DNA from: Flagellimonas zhangzhouensis
GTDB taxonomy: Bacteria; Bacteroidota; Bacteroidia; Flavobacteriales; Flavobacteriaceae
Length of the DNA stretch: 64,000 nucleotides
Direction of reading: 5' to 3'
Assembly: GCF_900102925.1 (NCBI RefSeq)
Contig: NZ_FNKI01000001.1
Coordinates: forward strand, 558,001-622,000
Each line of letters starts with the position of its first letter. Within the stretch, counting starts at the first letter, position 1. The translations under genes were made by a program, and so were the position numbers. Shown piece after piece: positions 53,801 to 61,070 of this stretch. Under the pieces are notes generated by a model. That model saw only the letters and a list, made by a program, of their open reading frames with translations, ran no database searches and was not told the origin of the DNA.

Positions 53801-56800
53801 TGGCATCCCTAATATAAAGGGTGTGCGTTCCTGGCAATAAATAACCAATTGAACTAGCACCGTAGGTTGAACCTCCATCAAAACTATATTCGTAAGGAGC
53901 GGTTCCTCCAATGGCATTGGTAATACGCACCTCTGCTCCCATTCCTGGATAACATTCTGCCAATGCAGTCACTGCTGCTGATGCAGAAAGCGTTAAAGGT
54001 TCAGTAATGGTATAAATTTCGGTTACCTGACAGTTGTTGGCATCTCTTACACGTACATTGTAGCTTCCTGCAGGAAGATTTACAAAAGTGTTTGAAGTTT
54101 GGTAATTGGCACCATTGTCAATACTGTACAAATATGGTCCTTCACCACCCGAAGCAGCAATGGTAATTTGAGCTTGTGATTCACCACTACAAAGAATATC
54201 AGTATTTGTAACTGAAATAACCAATGGATCATCTTGTGTGATTGTAATGTCGTAAGTAGCCTCACAATATCCAGCTGCACCGTTGTTGTCTCTTACATAC
54301 ACATCGTAATCCCCAGCAGAAGTAACGGTAATAGGATTTGTAGTTGAGAAGTCTCCAGCATTTGGGGTTGCTCCATTGGCCACAACTGCATACACATAAT
54401 TTCCATCTCCACCAGCGGCAGTAATGGTAATATCTGTATCTGTTGCACAGGCTGTAATATTTGGAGCCGAAGCAACAACACTAAGTTCAGGGTCAATTGT
54501 GATAGAAGCTGTATCGGTACAATCATTACCATCTCTAACATCAACGGTATAGGTGCCTGGGCCTAAGTTGGTAAATACATTGTTGGTTCCGAAAGGACCT
54601 CCATTTAGACTGTATTCGTAATTTCCGTCACCACCTGATGTGATGTTTGCTGTAAGGGTCAAACCTGTAGCATCATCGTAACAAATATCGTTGGGAACAA
54701 TTTCCAAAACAGGCGCAACGGCCTCATTTAAAATGAAGGTATCGGTAAACACACAACCGTTAGCATCGGTTACTGTATAAGTATAGGTTCCTCCAATGGC
54801 CAATCCACTGAATAATCCGCTAGATTGGGGTCCAGACAAAACATATCCAGCTGGGCCAGACGTAATTTCATAGGTATAACTTCCCCATCCACCATTAGCA
54901 ACTATGTTCGCAGAACCATCGGCAACACAAGTAGGCTGTGCCAAGGTTACAGGAGCGGTAATGGCTGCTGGTGGAGCAGCAATGGTTACATCTGTGGTAT
55001 CGGTACAGTTGGTAAGGTTATCAGTTACTGTAATGGTGTAAGTTCCTTCGGCCAAACCAGTCAAAGAAATAGTTCCGTTGGTTTCTCCTGTTCCAGAGAA
55101 AGAAGCTGGTCCTGTTACCGTATAATCGTAATCAGTATTGAAGTTGGAAACAGTGTATGCAATTTCACCATCAGTGTCACCATAACAGGTGACGTTGCTT
55201 ACAACTTGACCAATCACTGAAATCTCTGTTACTGGAGCAATAGTGTAACTTTCATCATAGAAACACCCGTCACTGTCTGTTACACGGAACATATATGTTC
55301 CTGGCAACAAGTCAGCGAAAGTGGCATTGTTTCCATTGTTCACCGCACTAGCAGCTGGAGAAATAATTTCATAAGTTAAACTTGGTGAACCACCTGTTAC
55401 TGTTAATGTAATGTCTGATTCGAAAGTAGGACACAAAGGATTTGTTGCCGCAAAATCGATATCGGTTGGTGGTACAAGAGGGTCAATGGTGATAGGGTTG
55501 GTATCGAATGTACATCCGTTGGCATCTCTAATCACAGCAGAGTAGGTACCATCTGTAAGACCATTAAAAGTTGGAGAGCTTACAAAGTTTACACCATCAA
55601 TACTATATTCATATGGAGCAGTTCCTCCAGTTACATTTTGAATTTCAACAACACCATCTGATAAACAGCTATAGTCTTGGACTAAAACTGCACTACCATC
55701 AATTGTGGCGCCAGGAGCGGAAACGGTGTGGTACTCGAAGTAATCACAAGAGGCACTTCCTTTTCTTTGGTTGATGACCACTACATAATCGCCATCTCCC
55801 AAAGCAGGAAAATTTCCTGAAGCATTAGTGCTCAAAGCATCTGCGTAATCGTAGTTATCCTCATCAAAACCTGTAGCATCGAACAAATAATAGGTTAACT
55901 GATATCCATTACTGTTCACAAGGTTAAAAGTGATAGATCCTGTAGCATCACCATTACACAATACATCTAAAACCGTAGTTGCATTAAAATCTGCAGCAGG
56001 TCTAAACTCAATGGTCACTGTGTTGGATATATCATAACAGTCATATCTATCCACAACTACAAAGGTGTACTGTCCTGGATCGTAGATATCGAAAATTTGA
56101 CTTGTCTGAAATTCAGAAGCAGGAACATCGGTAACGGATGGATAGGAAATTTGGGTGATTCCGTCTTCATCTACAAATGACCAAATAGCATACAGGTGGG
56201 GAGTTTTTCCTCCTGTTGATTCCATTTGAATATTTCCTTCACGACAGGTAATGTGTTGTGATATTCTTGCAGTCAATTCAAGATCAGCTTCATCTAAAAT
56301 GGTTACTTGTTCGTTGTAAGTACAACCATCGTCGGTTGTAACCGCTACATCATAAACTCCACTATTTAGGTTTTGGAATGTATAGTTGTTGTCAGCAGAA
56401 GGCCCAAAAGTATCAACCACTGTTCCACCTGTGGAAATTTCGTAATAATATTGAGGTTCTACATCCAAAACAGAAATGGAAATCTCTCCCAATCCTGTAC
56501 AGTTGGTATTTTGGGTTGTAATATCTACTTGGAAATCTCTTTGAAGAATACCGATGTTATCCAACAAAAAAACACAACCACCAGTAACACCAGCTTGTCT
56601 CATTTCTACCATGTAAGCTCCATTGGTAGAAATATCAAAACTTGGACTAGATTGGTAAGGAGTAATGATTGCTCCAGTTGATTGGTTCACCAATTGGAAC
56701 TCATAGCTCAAAGGCATATTGGTAACGGTAATGTTTCCGTCTGTGTTACAAATAATGTCTCTTGAGGTGTATTGTGGATCAAGAGGGTTTTTGTAAACAT

Positions 56801-58994
56801 TAAAATAGAACCTGGTAAAACAACCGTTTTGGTAGTTAAGGGTGATTCTGTATTGACCTGAGTCGGTAGCCAAGAAATCATTTCCTGTATCTACGGTGTC
56901 CCAAGTACATGACCCATCTGTGTTGGCACAACCATCTACCGCAGCTCCACAACTAGCCTCATCCAATTGTTCCCAAACAATGCTCAATGCATCAGGCACA
57001 TTGATCTGAATCAATTCCGTATCGTTAAGACCACACAAAAAGATTTCAGGAGTTTCGCTACCATCATTTGGACATACAATGATATCTCCGTCTATGGTGT
57101 TGGATGTGTCGTTGATTAAGGCTGTAATTGGGTTGGACTGAACCGAACCGAACAATTCAACCGTAATGATTTCCATGAAATCCTTACATGGGTCAGCAAC
57201 TTGTTTGTCAACTAAATAAGTTCCTGTTTCAGTTACTAAAAGGGTACTAGGGTCGTTGTCAGAATCGGTATCGGTAACCACAGTATCTGTCCCAACATCA
57301 ATTTGATTGTTGCCGTTAACATCCAAATACCAAGTATAACTGTCAAAGTTATCACCAGCATCCAAAAGCACATTATCACCACACAATTGTACAGTACGGT
57401 CAAAGTTACAGGCGCTCAAGTCGTCCAACAAAAAGTTGGTGGCACCAGGTGTACCAAATCCACAACCATCAAATTCAGACACACTGGGGTCATCTGTGAT
57501 TTGTGCCGAGTTTATGGCTCCTTGATAAGTGGAATAGGCCACATTTTGTATAATATCTGTACAAGCATCAATAAAATCATAACAGTTTTCTGCTACTTGA
57601 ACACGCATGCGAATGGTGGCCGCTGGATCATTTTCTTCTATAATCCCATTTGGAACAGTGAATAAAACAGTTCGTGTACTTGGGTCGTAAGTATAGGTAA
57701 CACCTGCAGGCATACTTATACTTGACTCATCTAAAGTAACATTGATGGGAAGGATATCCCTAATTGTATAATTGATGGCGTCATCATTACCCACGTTTTG
57801 GAACGTAAGCACATAATCCAAGTATTGACCTAGATTTACACCTTGTCCCGTAATATCGTTACCTCCAATGTCCTCAACCGTTTTGGCCAAGTTCATATGA
57901 GGTTCAATAATTTCTACATCTAAAGATGTAAAGAAGATGTCGTATTTATCTTGTGATGAAGAAGCGCGTAAAGTGGCTCCAGTTTCACTGTTTGGAATTA
58001 CTGATCTACTAGGGTTTGGAATGGTAAACAAATCAACATCCCACCCTAAAGTGTTAATGCTGTTTGGGTTCCGATTGGTTTGAATCACCCCTTCATCAGT
58101 AATGTTACTGTTAAAGAAGTTGGTAGCTGGATTGGCAGCATTGGACAATGAAGTAAATGTACTATTACTATCAGCTCTAATGGACAAGCCATCACCACTA
58201 ATTCTATTATCTCCTTCAAGCGCAGCTACCCCCAATTTTGCATTTACTGGGAATGGAGCAGGAAGTGTTGTAAAACCACTGAATGGAATATCAACGGTTT
58301 GACCTGATTTGATACCAGCATAACCATCAAACGTTGTGATATATTTTCCAGGATAAGTTGGGTTTTCATAAACAATAACCAAGGTCCAACCACCAGATAC
58401 TCCTCCTTGAACATTATCACCAGAACTTGCCCGAACATTGGCTACAGTATATTCACCATCTGGATTGGCAAGGCCAGTAAGTATTGAGGTAACATCTTTA
58501 TAACAAGCATATGGAGCATAATTACCAAAGTCTGAATCTCCCTGTCCATCGAACAAAATTTCATCAGCAGTTAAGTCTACATAGGATGCACCGGGTACTT
58601 GGAATTTAATTTGATTAAAATCTGTACTCCTATTGCTGTCGCTATAAACTGCAGACCAATATAAACCTGCATATCTGATCAAAGAACATCCTGTATCGGG
58701 TATTGCAAGGGTTGCACTACTGGAGCTGAACGTTGAAGGATCACTGTCAACATCAATGTATTGCATGTTCAACCTGTCGTTGTACTCCGAACTTGACCCC
58801 GTTAGGTTATAAGGATCCTCTGGGTCGTCTCCGCCCTCATCCCTATTCACAATATTGTTTGCTATAAATGTAAGGTCACCTCTGAGTTCATTTTCATAGC
58901 GAACATCAAAACTGTTCTTAACCTGGGAATAACCAGTATATGAAAATAGAATCGCACAAAGGGCAATACACCATTTAAGTAGTTGTTTTCTCAT
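44811..58994 (-). CDS. Giant SprB-like surface adhesin with type IX (type B) sorting domain, 4727 residues
   Basis: One unbroken 14.2-kb gene. A signal peptide (about 1-24, IALCAILFSYTGYSQ) precedes an N-terminal beta-rich domain (about 30-365, LRGDLTFIANNIVNR), a DUF11-like domain (about 370-480, MNLAKTVEDIGG, VLTFQNVGNDD) and Ig-like modules. From about residue 830 to 4620 there are about 40 SprB-type repeats of 70-100 residues; each has a Cys near its first strand (as in DVTCFGASDGTI), a Gly-Thr-Tyr turn and a closing DxNGC motif. A jelly-roll-like domain interrupts one repeat at about 1810-2010. The last 85 residues (FFTPDGDGLNDFW to GHFTLYRN) are a type IX type-B C-terminal domain. SprB is the mobile gliding adhesin of F. 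johnsoniae; the family is established, the ligand is not. Flanked by PorP/SprF genes in one operon. Confidence 0.93.
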   Translation of the reverse strand: MRKQLLKWCIALCAILFSYTGYSQVKNSFDVRYENELRGDLTFIANNIVNRDEGGDDPEDPYNLTGSSSEYNDRLNMQYIDVDSDPSTFSSSSATLAIPDTGCSLIRYAGLYWSAVYSDSNRSTDFNQIKFQVPGASYVDLTADEILFDGQGDSDFGNYAPYACYKDVTSILTGLANPDGEYTVANVRASSGDNVQGGVSGGWTLVIVYENPTYPGKYITTFDGYAGIKSGQTVDIPFSGFTTLPAPFPVNAKLGVAALEGDNRISGDGLSIRADSNSTFTSLSNAANPATNFFNSNITDEGVIQTNRNPNSINTLGWDVDLFTIPNPSRSVIPNSETGATLRASSSQDKYDIFFTSLDVEIIEPHMNLAKTVEDIGGNDITGQGVNLGQYLDYVLTFQNVGNDDAINYTIRDILPINVTLDESSISMPAGVTYTYDPSTRTVLFTVPNGIIEENDPAATIRMRVQVAENCYDFIDACTDIIQNVAYSTYQGAINSAQITDDPSVSEFDGCGFGTPGATNFLLDDLSACNFDRTVQLCGDNVLLDAGDNFDSYTWYLDVNGNNQIDVGTDTVVTDTDSDNDPSTLLVTETGTYLVDKQVADPCKDFMEIITVELFGSVQSNPITALINDTSNTIDGDIIVCPNDGSETPEIFLCGLNDTELIQINVPDALSIVWEQLDEASCGAAVDGCANTDGSCTWDTVDTGNDFLATDSGQYRITLNYQNGCFTRFYFNVYKNPLDPQYTSRDIICNTDGNITVTNMPLSYEFQLVNQSTGAIITPYQSSPSFDISTNGAYMVEMRQAGVTGGCVFLLDNIGILQRDFQVDITTQNTNCTGLGEISISVLDVEPQYYYEISTGGTVVDTFGPSADNNYTFQNLNSGVYDVAVTTDDGCTYNEQVTILDEADLELTARISQHITCREGNIQMESTGGKTPHLYAIWSFVDEDGITQISYPSVTDVPASEFQTSQIFDIYDPGQYTFVVVDRYDCYDISNTVTIEFRPAADFNATTVLDVLCNGDATGSITFNLVNSNGYQLTYYLFDATGFDEDNYDYADALSTNASGNFPALGDGDYVVVINQRKGSASCDYFEYHTVSAPGATIDGSAVLVQDYSCLSDGVVEIQNVTGGTAPYEYSIDGVNFVSSPTFNGLTDGTYSAVIRDANGCTFDTNPITIDPLVPPTDIDFAATNPLCPTFESDITLTVTGGSPSLTYEIISPAASAVNNGNNATFADLLPGTYMFRVTDSDGCFYDESYTIAPVTEISVIGQVVSNVTCYGDTDGEIAYTVSNFNTDYDYTVTGPASFSGTGETNGTISLTGLAEGTYTITVTDNLTNCTDTTDVTIAAPPAAITAPVTLAQPTCVADGSANIVANGGWGSYTYEITSGPAGYVLSGPQSSGLFSGLAIGGTYTYTVTDANGCVFTDTFILNEAVAPVLEIVPNDICYDDATGLTLTANITSGGDGNYEYSLNGGPFGTNNVFTNLGPGTYTVDVRDGNDCTDTASITIDPELSVVASAPNITACATDTDITITAAGGDGNYVYAVVANGATPNAGDFSTTNPITVTSAGDYDVYVRDNNGAAGYCEATYDITITQDDPLVISVTNTDILCSGESQAQITIAASGGEGPYLYSIDNGANYQTSNTFVNLPAGSYNVRVRDANNCQVTEIYTITEPLTLSASAAVTALAECYPGMGAEVRITNAIGGTAPYEYSFDGGSTYGASSIGYLLPGTHTLYIRDANLCTFPMSVTIDPEPEAPTATTSIDYECDGEGTITVTPSSTDFDYTYEIDGSPNTPNTSNVFTDVAVGNHTITVNYTSNIAPSPSILLSENFGTGPNTSIPEVDPAYCYEPQNGSANSCGWSINTEIQDGEYSVTQTIVNPYPSWLSPNDHTGVANGRFLAMNVGGAVGANGIIYAKRGIEVVPNRDITISLWAFNLLRNGTGGADPDIDIQLVDGVGTVIASTTTGNVPKNNGVNDWQNYSVTLNPGANTNLDIVIRTNSAVTGGNDIAIDDIEAYQTPEVCTESLTINVNVEDGNAFDGAITSYTDLTCNSANDGTITFEVENFDPATGYTYQVDGGVVSAAQFASPITVSGLAAGAHTINIVDLRDPACSVVLNQTLAQPDVLDVTAVVTNELTCTNGGATVTATTTGGTPAYQYQLEDTVGGVITTYQSSNVFTGLAAGDYVIRSRDTNLCEDTTPITIAPPATIAFTLTPTACYSGNNDGTIQVDVTSGNGNYQFSINGGAWITPTPTSATTYTFSSLTAGTYTIDVRDQYGCSIQDTVTIVDDLVANVEVVDVSSCADGSITVTASGGSPVLQYAFVPTTTDPTGSFSTTNVYTVSAGNEGTFDVYVRDNSATAPYCEYVETVTVNPAVPLTMVATPTDPYCHDGTGNILVDITSGIAPYTIEIVDLDNGGASNQTDTNVLASSRTYYNLMPGDYTINVTDATGCTITDTQTINNPDELTGIVTGVVPLNCDASVGPNDFGFDFSGYPSTIGTIEFSDDGGTTWQSSDQFRGYNPGDTVYPSLRTVDGSSNTVCQTDLEPFIIPYPLDDLDITISALIVNCNELQVTVQGSEGVAPYEYAYSDDPANFDPTAATWQVGGTTDNLGNTVPAGHGMYQWTGLVPGRTYVFYVRDTSGCVRQSNVNVNDLITVPLEITSVVTPTCDGLSTGSITYTITDNQAPFETQMRWTVYDMSSGSPVSVATSGGIVPFSSPQQDVTVNNLPEGNYYIEVTEVDGSNNDSCVGATENVFLPELNPLSGTLNVLQDISCSEPGLIQVQNPLGGGGTYTYTVTGPVGFTTITSTSDNPIEIPANSPAGNYDVTMEDQYGCGVNLGSVPLTLTPNPTIDSIVIDSCALPITVTINATSTAPQIFYSLDGGATYENNGGIFTNVAPGTYNVSIIDSNGCTDTDVIEVHPPLEFTAIQTVALDCEPGALANAEIEIEVFAGSGNYEYMIDGPGTNDQARAVLPSNPFTWTGAAAAGSYDVIVFDMGTAPPNCSRTITVEVPDAPLPSFTETHTDVTCFGASDGTITLTEIDNGINPLTYTLSPMPAGAVLNGNTFENLPAGTYSVRGVGSNSCFVDIFDIIIGEPAAIAVAAPTVVEFGCTAGNNTNNATITVDTASITGGSGNYVIYEFINDAGSVVVQSGSNPVYTETNTAGGNYTINVYDSNGCLGTTTAVIAPFDSLDSATVAVDAVATCVTGEDITITAIGSITTSVTDPANYEFRELPSGTFQASGSFTGLSVGIHNFEVRNTVTGCIITVSHEVADPEVLDLMVVSTTDITCYGDTNGAVELNLVDASSITYASAITYTLYYDINNTPTNLADDVTSTGSDTDGNFTISGLAAGTYYIEVTDTNPPGAACVYSESFNIAGPAAPITGSTVVTDITCVGNDGIIQITGVAGGWGGYSYYVGTTSPTGPGDYVASPNFTGLSVGTYEAWVIDSSGCEQLVDTVTLTDPLPITASLQVNVENCTNLQGEIEVVGTTGGQGSNYTYQLIRNGVNVGSPKTSTIFSGLGAGSYEVLIADQWTCTTTVGPVVLSDAMTANTTVVKPIDCTVDPGGQITVNVSGGSSNLTFDLVYPDGTTTDSNATGVFTGLVQPGVYTITVTDNDTTTPCTYVVTQELDDKVDPVIDNVIEEDVSCNGGSDGSLTVVLDPATVVDPVYTYELYQMSNLVTPYRFAQSSPVFDNLPAGDYRVRVISSRACEDTFDATIGEPPVLAATATATDFSCSPSNSVNEATVTVVPTGGTAPFVYSFNGNAFTSSTTFDVVDNGSVQTINYIVRDANGCEYPNSIDIQPLNTFTVATNQDVAISCVNPETVTLTVTEYIPGDTYTFALLPVGNTYGTMTASTGTTATFDLNAPGTYTFRATNDATGCYVITSYTIAPYDTIDVVATATSPAMCFGDAGEITIDVSGYPGLYDYDVYRTDGTLIVSGSGNASAGSLAISHPDLVGGNYYVEVEATEAPFCTSTSGTVTIISPSSALDAAPLEVANVTCTNDLGEIMVAPTGGYAPYDIVLTNTTTSEVYTMNDVQSFVFTGLSAGDYTVRVTDNGGCFEDRTLTLTEPDPITADIDAAPIDLACYGDDSAAVWAINVTGGEGSYAYQLNYYDATGTTIEFTTGEQTNNTFTGLGAGIYSITVTDGWNCGVETPQVTINEPTEVFASLVQVTEMTCTTDAEILLTASGGNGSYLYSTDNINFTPMAGNSITLAVGEGVYQYYVRDTNGCEAEISNQVTIDPIPELILTIDDSAAFINCMGEASATITAQATGGLGNYYYELFSDAALTNLLAGPQTSGTFNTLPAGSYYVRVISEDCVEVSPEIIIVDPAPLVIEREESTDITCAGMDDGTITVEVSGGTGEILYAISPNLDQFDTENTFTDLAPGIYDVIAQDVNGCFLTFQFEIVQPEPIAAEAINIMHEVCFDSADGEFEIQVTGGTAPYMTSLNSSQDANFVQDQFLFQNLAAGTHVVFIRDAQGCETNVIVEIEPGVNLAATVTPMYECTGNIPNNYLDIVFENESIIDDVMYAVDSTDPADMQLTADFSNLTPGDHFVTIAHANGCMTTYDFTIEGYEPLTLVLENNSFNQITAIAEGGVEDYTFYFNDINNGSDNIFYINYTDTYTVTVIDQNGCEATAEIYVEFMDVDFPDFFTPDGDGLNDFWLPDNVEGFPDVLIKIYDRYGRVVEEMTREIKGWDGNYDGKPLPTGDYWYVVRLNGDRDDREFVGHFTLYRN
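44814..45085 (-). other. Type IX secretion type-B C-terminal domain (gliding-associated) of the giant adhesin
   Basis: Encodes about the last 90 residues: the opening PDGDGLNDFWLP motif, IKIYDRYGRVV, GWDGNYDGKPLPTGDYWYVV and the terminal strand. This is the CHU_C/gliding-motility-associated domain that directs export by the type IX system together with a SprF-like partner. Confidence 0.88.
45095..56510 (-). repeat. About 40 in-frame SprB-type repeats
   Basis: Protein-level tandem repeats of roughly 210-300 bases each, diverged at the DNA level. The repeated pattern is a Cys-Gly/Asp-rich first strand, a GGT-x-PY-x-YS/Y strand, an F-x-x-L-x-x-GTY turn and DxNGC. Nucleotide divergence means homologous recombination between units should be limited. 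Confidence 0.85.
52960..53565 (-). other. Jelly-roll-like domain nested inside a SprB repeat
   Basis: About 200 residues (roughly 1810-2010 of the adhesin) that break the repeat pattern. They begin LLSENFGTGPNTSIPEVD, contain GRFLAMNVGG, RDITISLWAFNL and DIDIQLVDGVG, and end NDIAIDDIEAY, a layout seen in MAM/carbohydrate-binding or concanavalin-like jelly-rolls. The repeat strand before it (AVGNHTITVNYTS) and the strand after it (CTESLTINVNVED) read as the two halves of one interrupted repeat. Confidence 0.6.
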
Positions 58995-59006
58995 CGGTTA
59001 GTTGGT

Positions 59007-61064
59007 CTAGACTGTGGTATTAGACTTCACGCGCATGATCCACATGGAATCTTCGTATGAAGCATTGAGTTTGTTATAGTAAGAGGTCAAGGCATTTACC
59101 CAAGTTTCATGCTTCTTCAGGTACACGTACCTTAGCTTGTCATTTGGGTTAAGGAAATAGCTGGCGTTCAATCCTCTGGCATTCAATTCTTTTACAAAAT
59201 TTCTTGCATTGGATGCATTATCAAACACACTTGCAATAATGTAATAGCCTTCTGGCAAACCATCTACCGCTTGTGTTTTGATCATCATTTTGTTTCCAGA
59301 ACCAGCTACATTTTTAGTAAGCACACTATTGCTGTACTTGCTATTGGAGGTTGTTGGTGGGGTATATCCCGCAATTGGAGAACTGCTCCCGCTAACATTC
59401 ATTACCCAGGCATCACCTTGGTATTTACCATCCATTTTATTGTGATAGGCTTTTAATGCCTCTTGTTTATTATTGAAGTCACCCAAATACACGTAGTTGA
59501 GTCCATTTTTAGGATTCACGAAGTAATCGGCGTCAATTCCTTGTGCTTTTAATTCTTCGATAAAGGCATCAACATTGTCAGGATTTCTGAAAACATTGGC
59601 AATCAAGTAGTGTCCACTTTCTACATTAGGAACAACATTGGCTTTAAATCGAGTTTTATTTCTTTTTGGAGCACTATAGGTTACATCTCTTTTAACTGGA
59701 GTTGTATTGGTGCTAGCAATAGCTTTGTCTTCTTTGGTTTCGTTAATTCTGATAACCTTTTTTGTGGCCGTAGTGTTGGACAGTCCGTGATTGGCCAATG
59801 GTTGTTTTCTTTCGGAAACCAAATCGGCAGTATCGGCGTTGGCGAAATAGAGTTGTTTTGCTTTTTCTTCCAAAGCAGGGTTTTCACCTTTGGTTTCACG
59901 TTTTACCATTTTCATTACGGTCTCAAAACGTCTTTCCAAATCTTCTCTTCTGTTTGTTTCAATGGAATCTTGACGCATTAAGAGCTCATCCAAAATGGCA
60001 TCGTTTTCGGCCAATTTGTCTTTTAATTGAGAAATTTCTAGGTCTTTATCTGTAATGTTTAGGCTGTCTTGAGGAACTTCTTCTTCGTTGTATACCAAGT
60101 CTTCGTTATCTTTTTCAAGCATAACTCTGTCCTCGGTAAGGTTAGGTGTAAAGGAGTAGGCCAAAGAGATTTCGTGGGTAACCCCGAAGTTGTCGAATTC
60201 AGTGGTCAAACCTTTTTCTACGGTATATCCTAAAGAAATGTTTTTGGTAAGGTTAAAACCTAAACCTGCAGATGCGCCGTAGTAATCATCGTAACCCGCT
60301 TGAACCCACCCTAATTTTGGAAGGTCAAGAATCAAGTTTCCACCTAAAACTAGGTTGTCCTCCCCTATTCTTTTTACTCTGGCAAGCGGCATTAAACGTG
60401 CTTGCTCAAAGATGCCCACACCGTTTTCAAACTGATGGGTATATTGTAAGTGACCAGAGTAGGTTTTCTCGTTAATATCTGTAACCGATTCACTGGTTTT
60501 TAGGTTATAATCGAATAAGTTTTCTGCATAACCCCCGATATCAAAATTCCCGAACGAAAAGTTGAAACCAGGCTGAAAGCTCACCAAAGAGCTGCTTTCC
60601 AAAGTATTAAGGTATGGGTCTACCTCAACGGAATTTACACGATCTTGATTAAAGGCACTTTGGTAGTAACTAACATTGGCACCGAACGTAAAGGTGCTGT
60701 TTTCGCTCAATCGAACTCCGTAAGCGTAGTTGGCATGTACACCAAAGTTGTTAAAAAGCCCCTCTCTGTTGGTAAACAAACTAACACCAACACCGCTTCT
60801 ATCACTAACTCTACCACTATAACTCAAGAAATACACCTGGTTGTTGTCATCAAAAGATACCGACTGGTTTCTATGAAACAAATTGATGTATGACTTGTCT
60901 TCCCTAACCGTTGAAAATGTTGGGTTCAACAAGAATCTGTTGAACTTCAACAAGTTTTGGGAGGGCACGTTATAGGCCACAAAGGGTTCCTCTTCCTGTC
61001 CTCTCATTCCAGAGAAGGCAAGTAGCAAGATAGTTAGTAGTAAAAGAGGTTTTTTAGTTTGCAT
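59007..61064 (-). CDS. PorP/SprF-like outer-membrane protein with two C-terminal SPOR domains
   Basis: A 685-residue protein. After a signal peptide (about 1-22, LLTILLLAFSGMRGQ) comes a PorP/SprF-like beta-barrel (about 30-315, with NLLKFNRFLLNPTFSTV and repeated FSFGNFDIGGY-type strands). A charged coiled region (about 335-410, DLEISQLKDKLAENDAILDELL) and a linker follow, then two SPOR domains at about 485-560 (GHYLIANVFRNPDNVDAFIE) and about 605-680 (GYYIIASVFDNASNARNFVK). SPOR domains bind denuded peptidoglycan, so this protein could tie an export barrel to the cell wall. It follows the 752-residue type IX substrate by 6 bases and precedes the adhesin by 12, acting as partner of the first. 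Confidence 0.88.
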   Translation of the reverse strand: MQTKKPLLLLTILLLAFSGMRGQEEEPFVAYNVPSQNLLKFNRFLLNPTFSTVREDKSYINLFHRNQSVSFDDNNQVYFLSYSGRVSDRSGVGVSLFTNREGLFNNFGVHANYAYGVRLSENSTFTFGANVSYYQSAFNQDRVNSVEVDPYLNTLESSSLVSFQPGFNFSFGNFDIGGYAENLFDYNLKTSESVTDINEKTYSGHLQYTHQFENGVGIFEQARLMPLARVKRIGEDNLVLGGNLILDLPKLGWVQAGYDDYYGASAGLGFNLTKNISLGYTVEKGLTTEFDNFGVTHEISLAYSFTPNLTEDRVMLEKDNEDLVYNEEEVPQDSLNITDKDLEISQLKDKLAENDAILDELLMRQDSIETNRREDLERRFETVMKMVKRETKGENPALEEKAKQLYFANADTADLVSERKQPLANHGLSNTTATKKVIRINETKEDKAIASTNTTPVKRDVTYSAPKRNKTRFKANVVPNVESGHYLIANVFRNPDNVDAFIEELKAQGIDADYFVNPKNGLNYVYLGDFNNKQEALKAYHNKMDGKYQGDAWVMNVSGSSSPIAGYTPPTTSNSKYSNSVLTKNVAGSGNKMMIKTQAVDGLPEGYYIIASVFDNASNARNFVKELNARGLNASYFLNPNDKLRYVYLKKHETWVNALTSYYNKLNASYEDSMWIMRVKSNTTV

Positions 61065-61070
61065 CGCTGT

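Noticed and set aside
45095-56510. Long array of repeats, checked as a possible CRISPR or satellite
   Set aside because: The repeats are diverged in DNA, have no constant spacer length and lie in one open frame; they are protein repeats.
58875-58883. Arg-Gly-Asp tripeptide at residues 38-40 of the giant adhesin, as an integrin-type motif
   Set aside because: A single three-residue match in a long protein of a presumably free-living marine bacterium is expected by chance.
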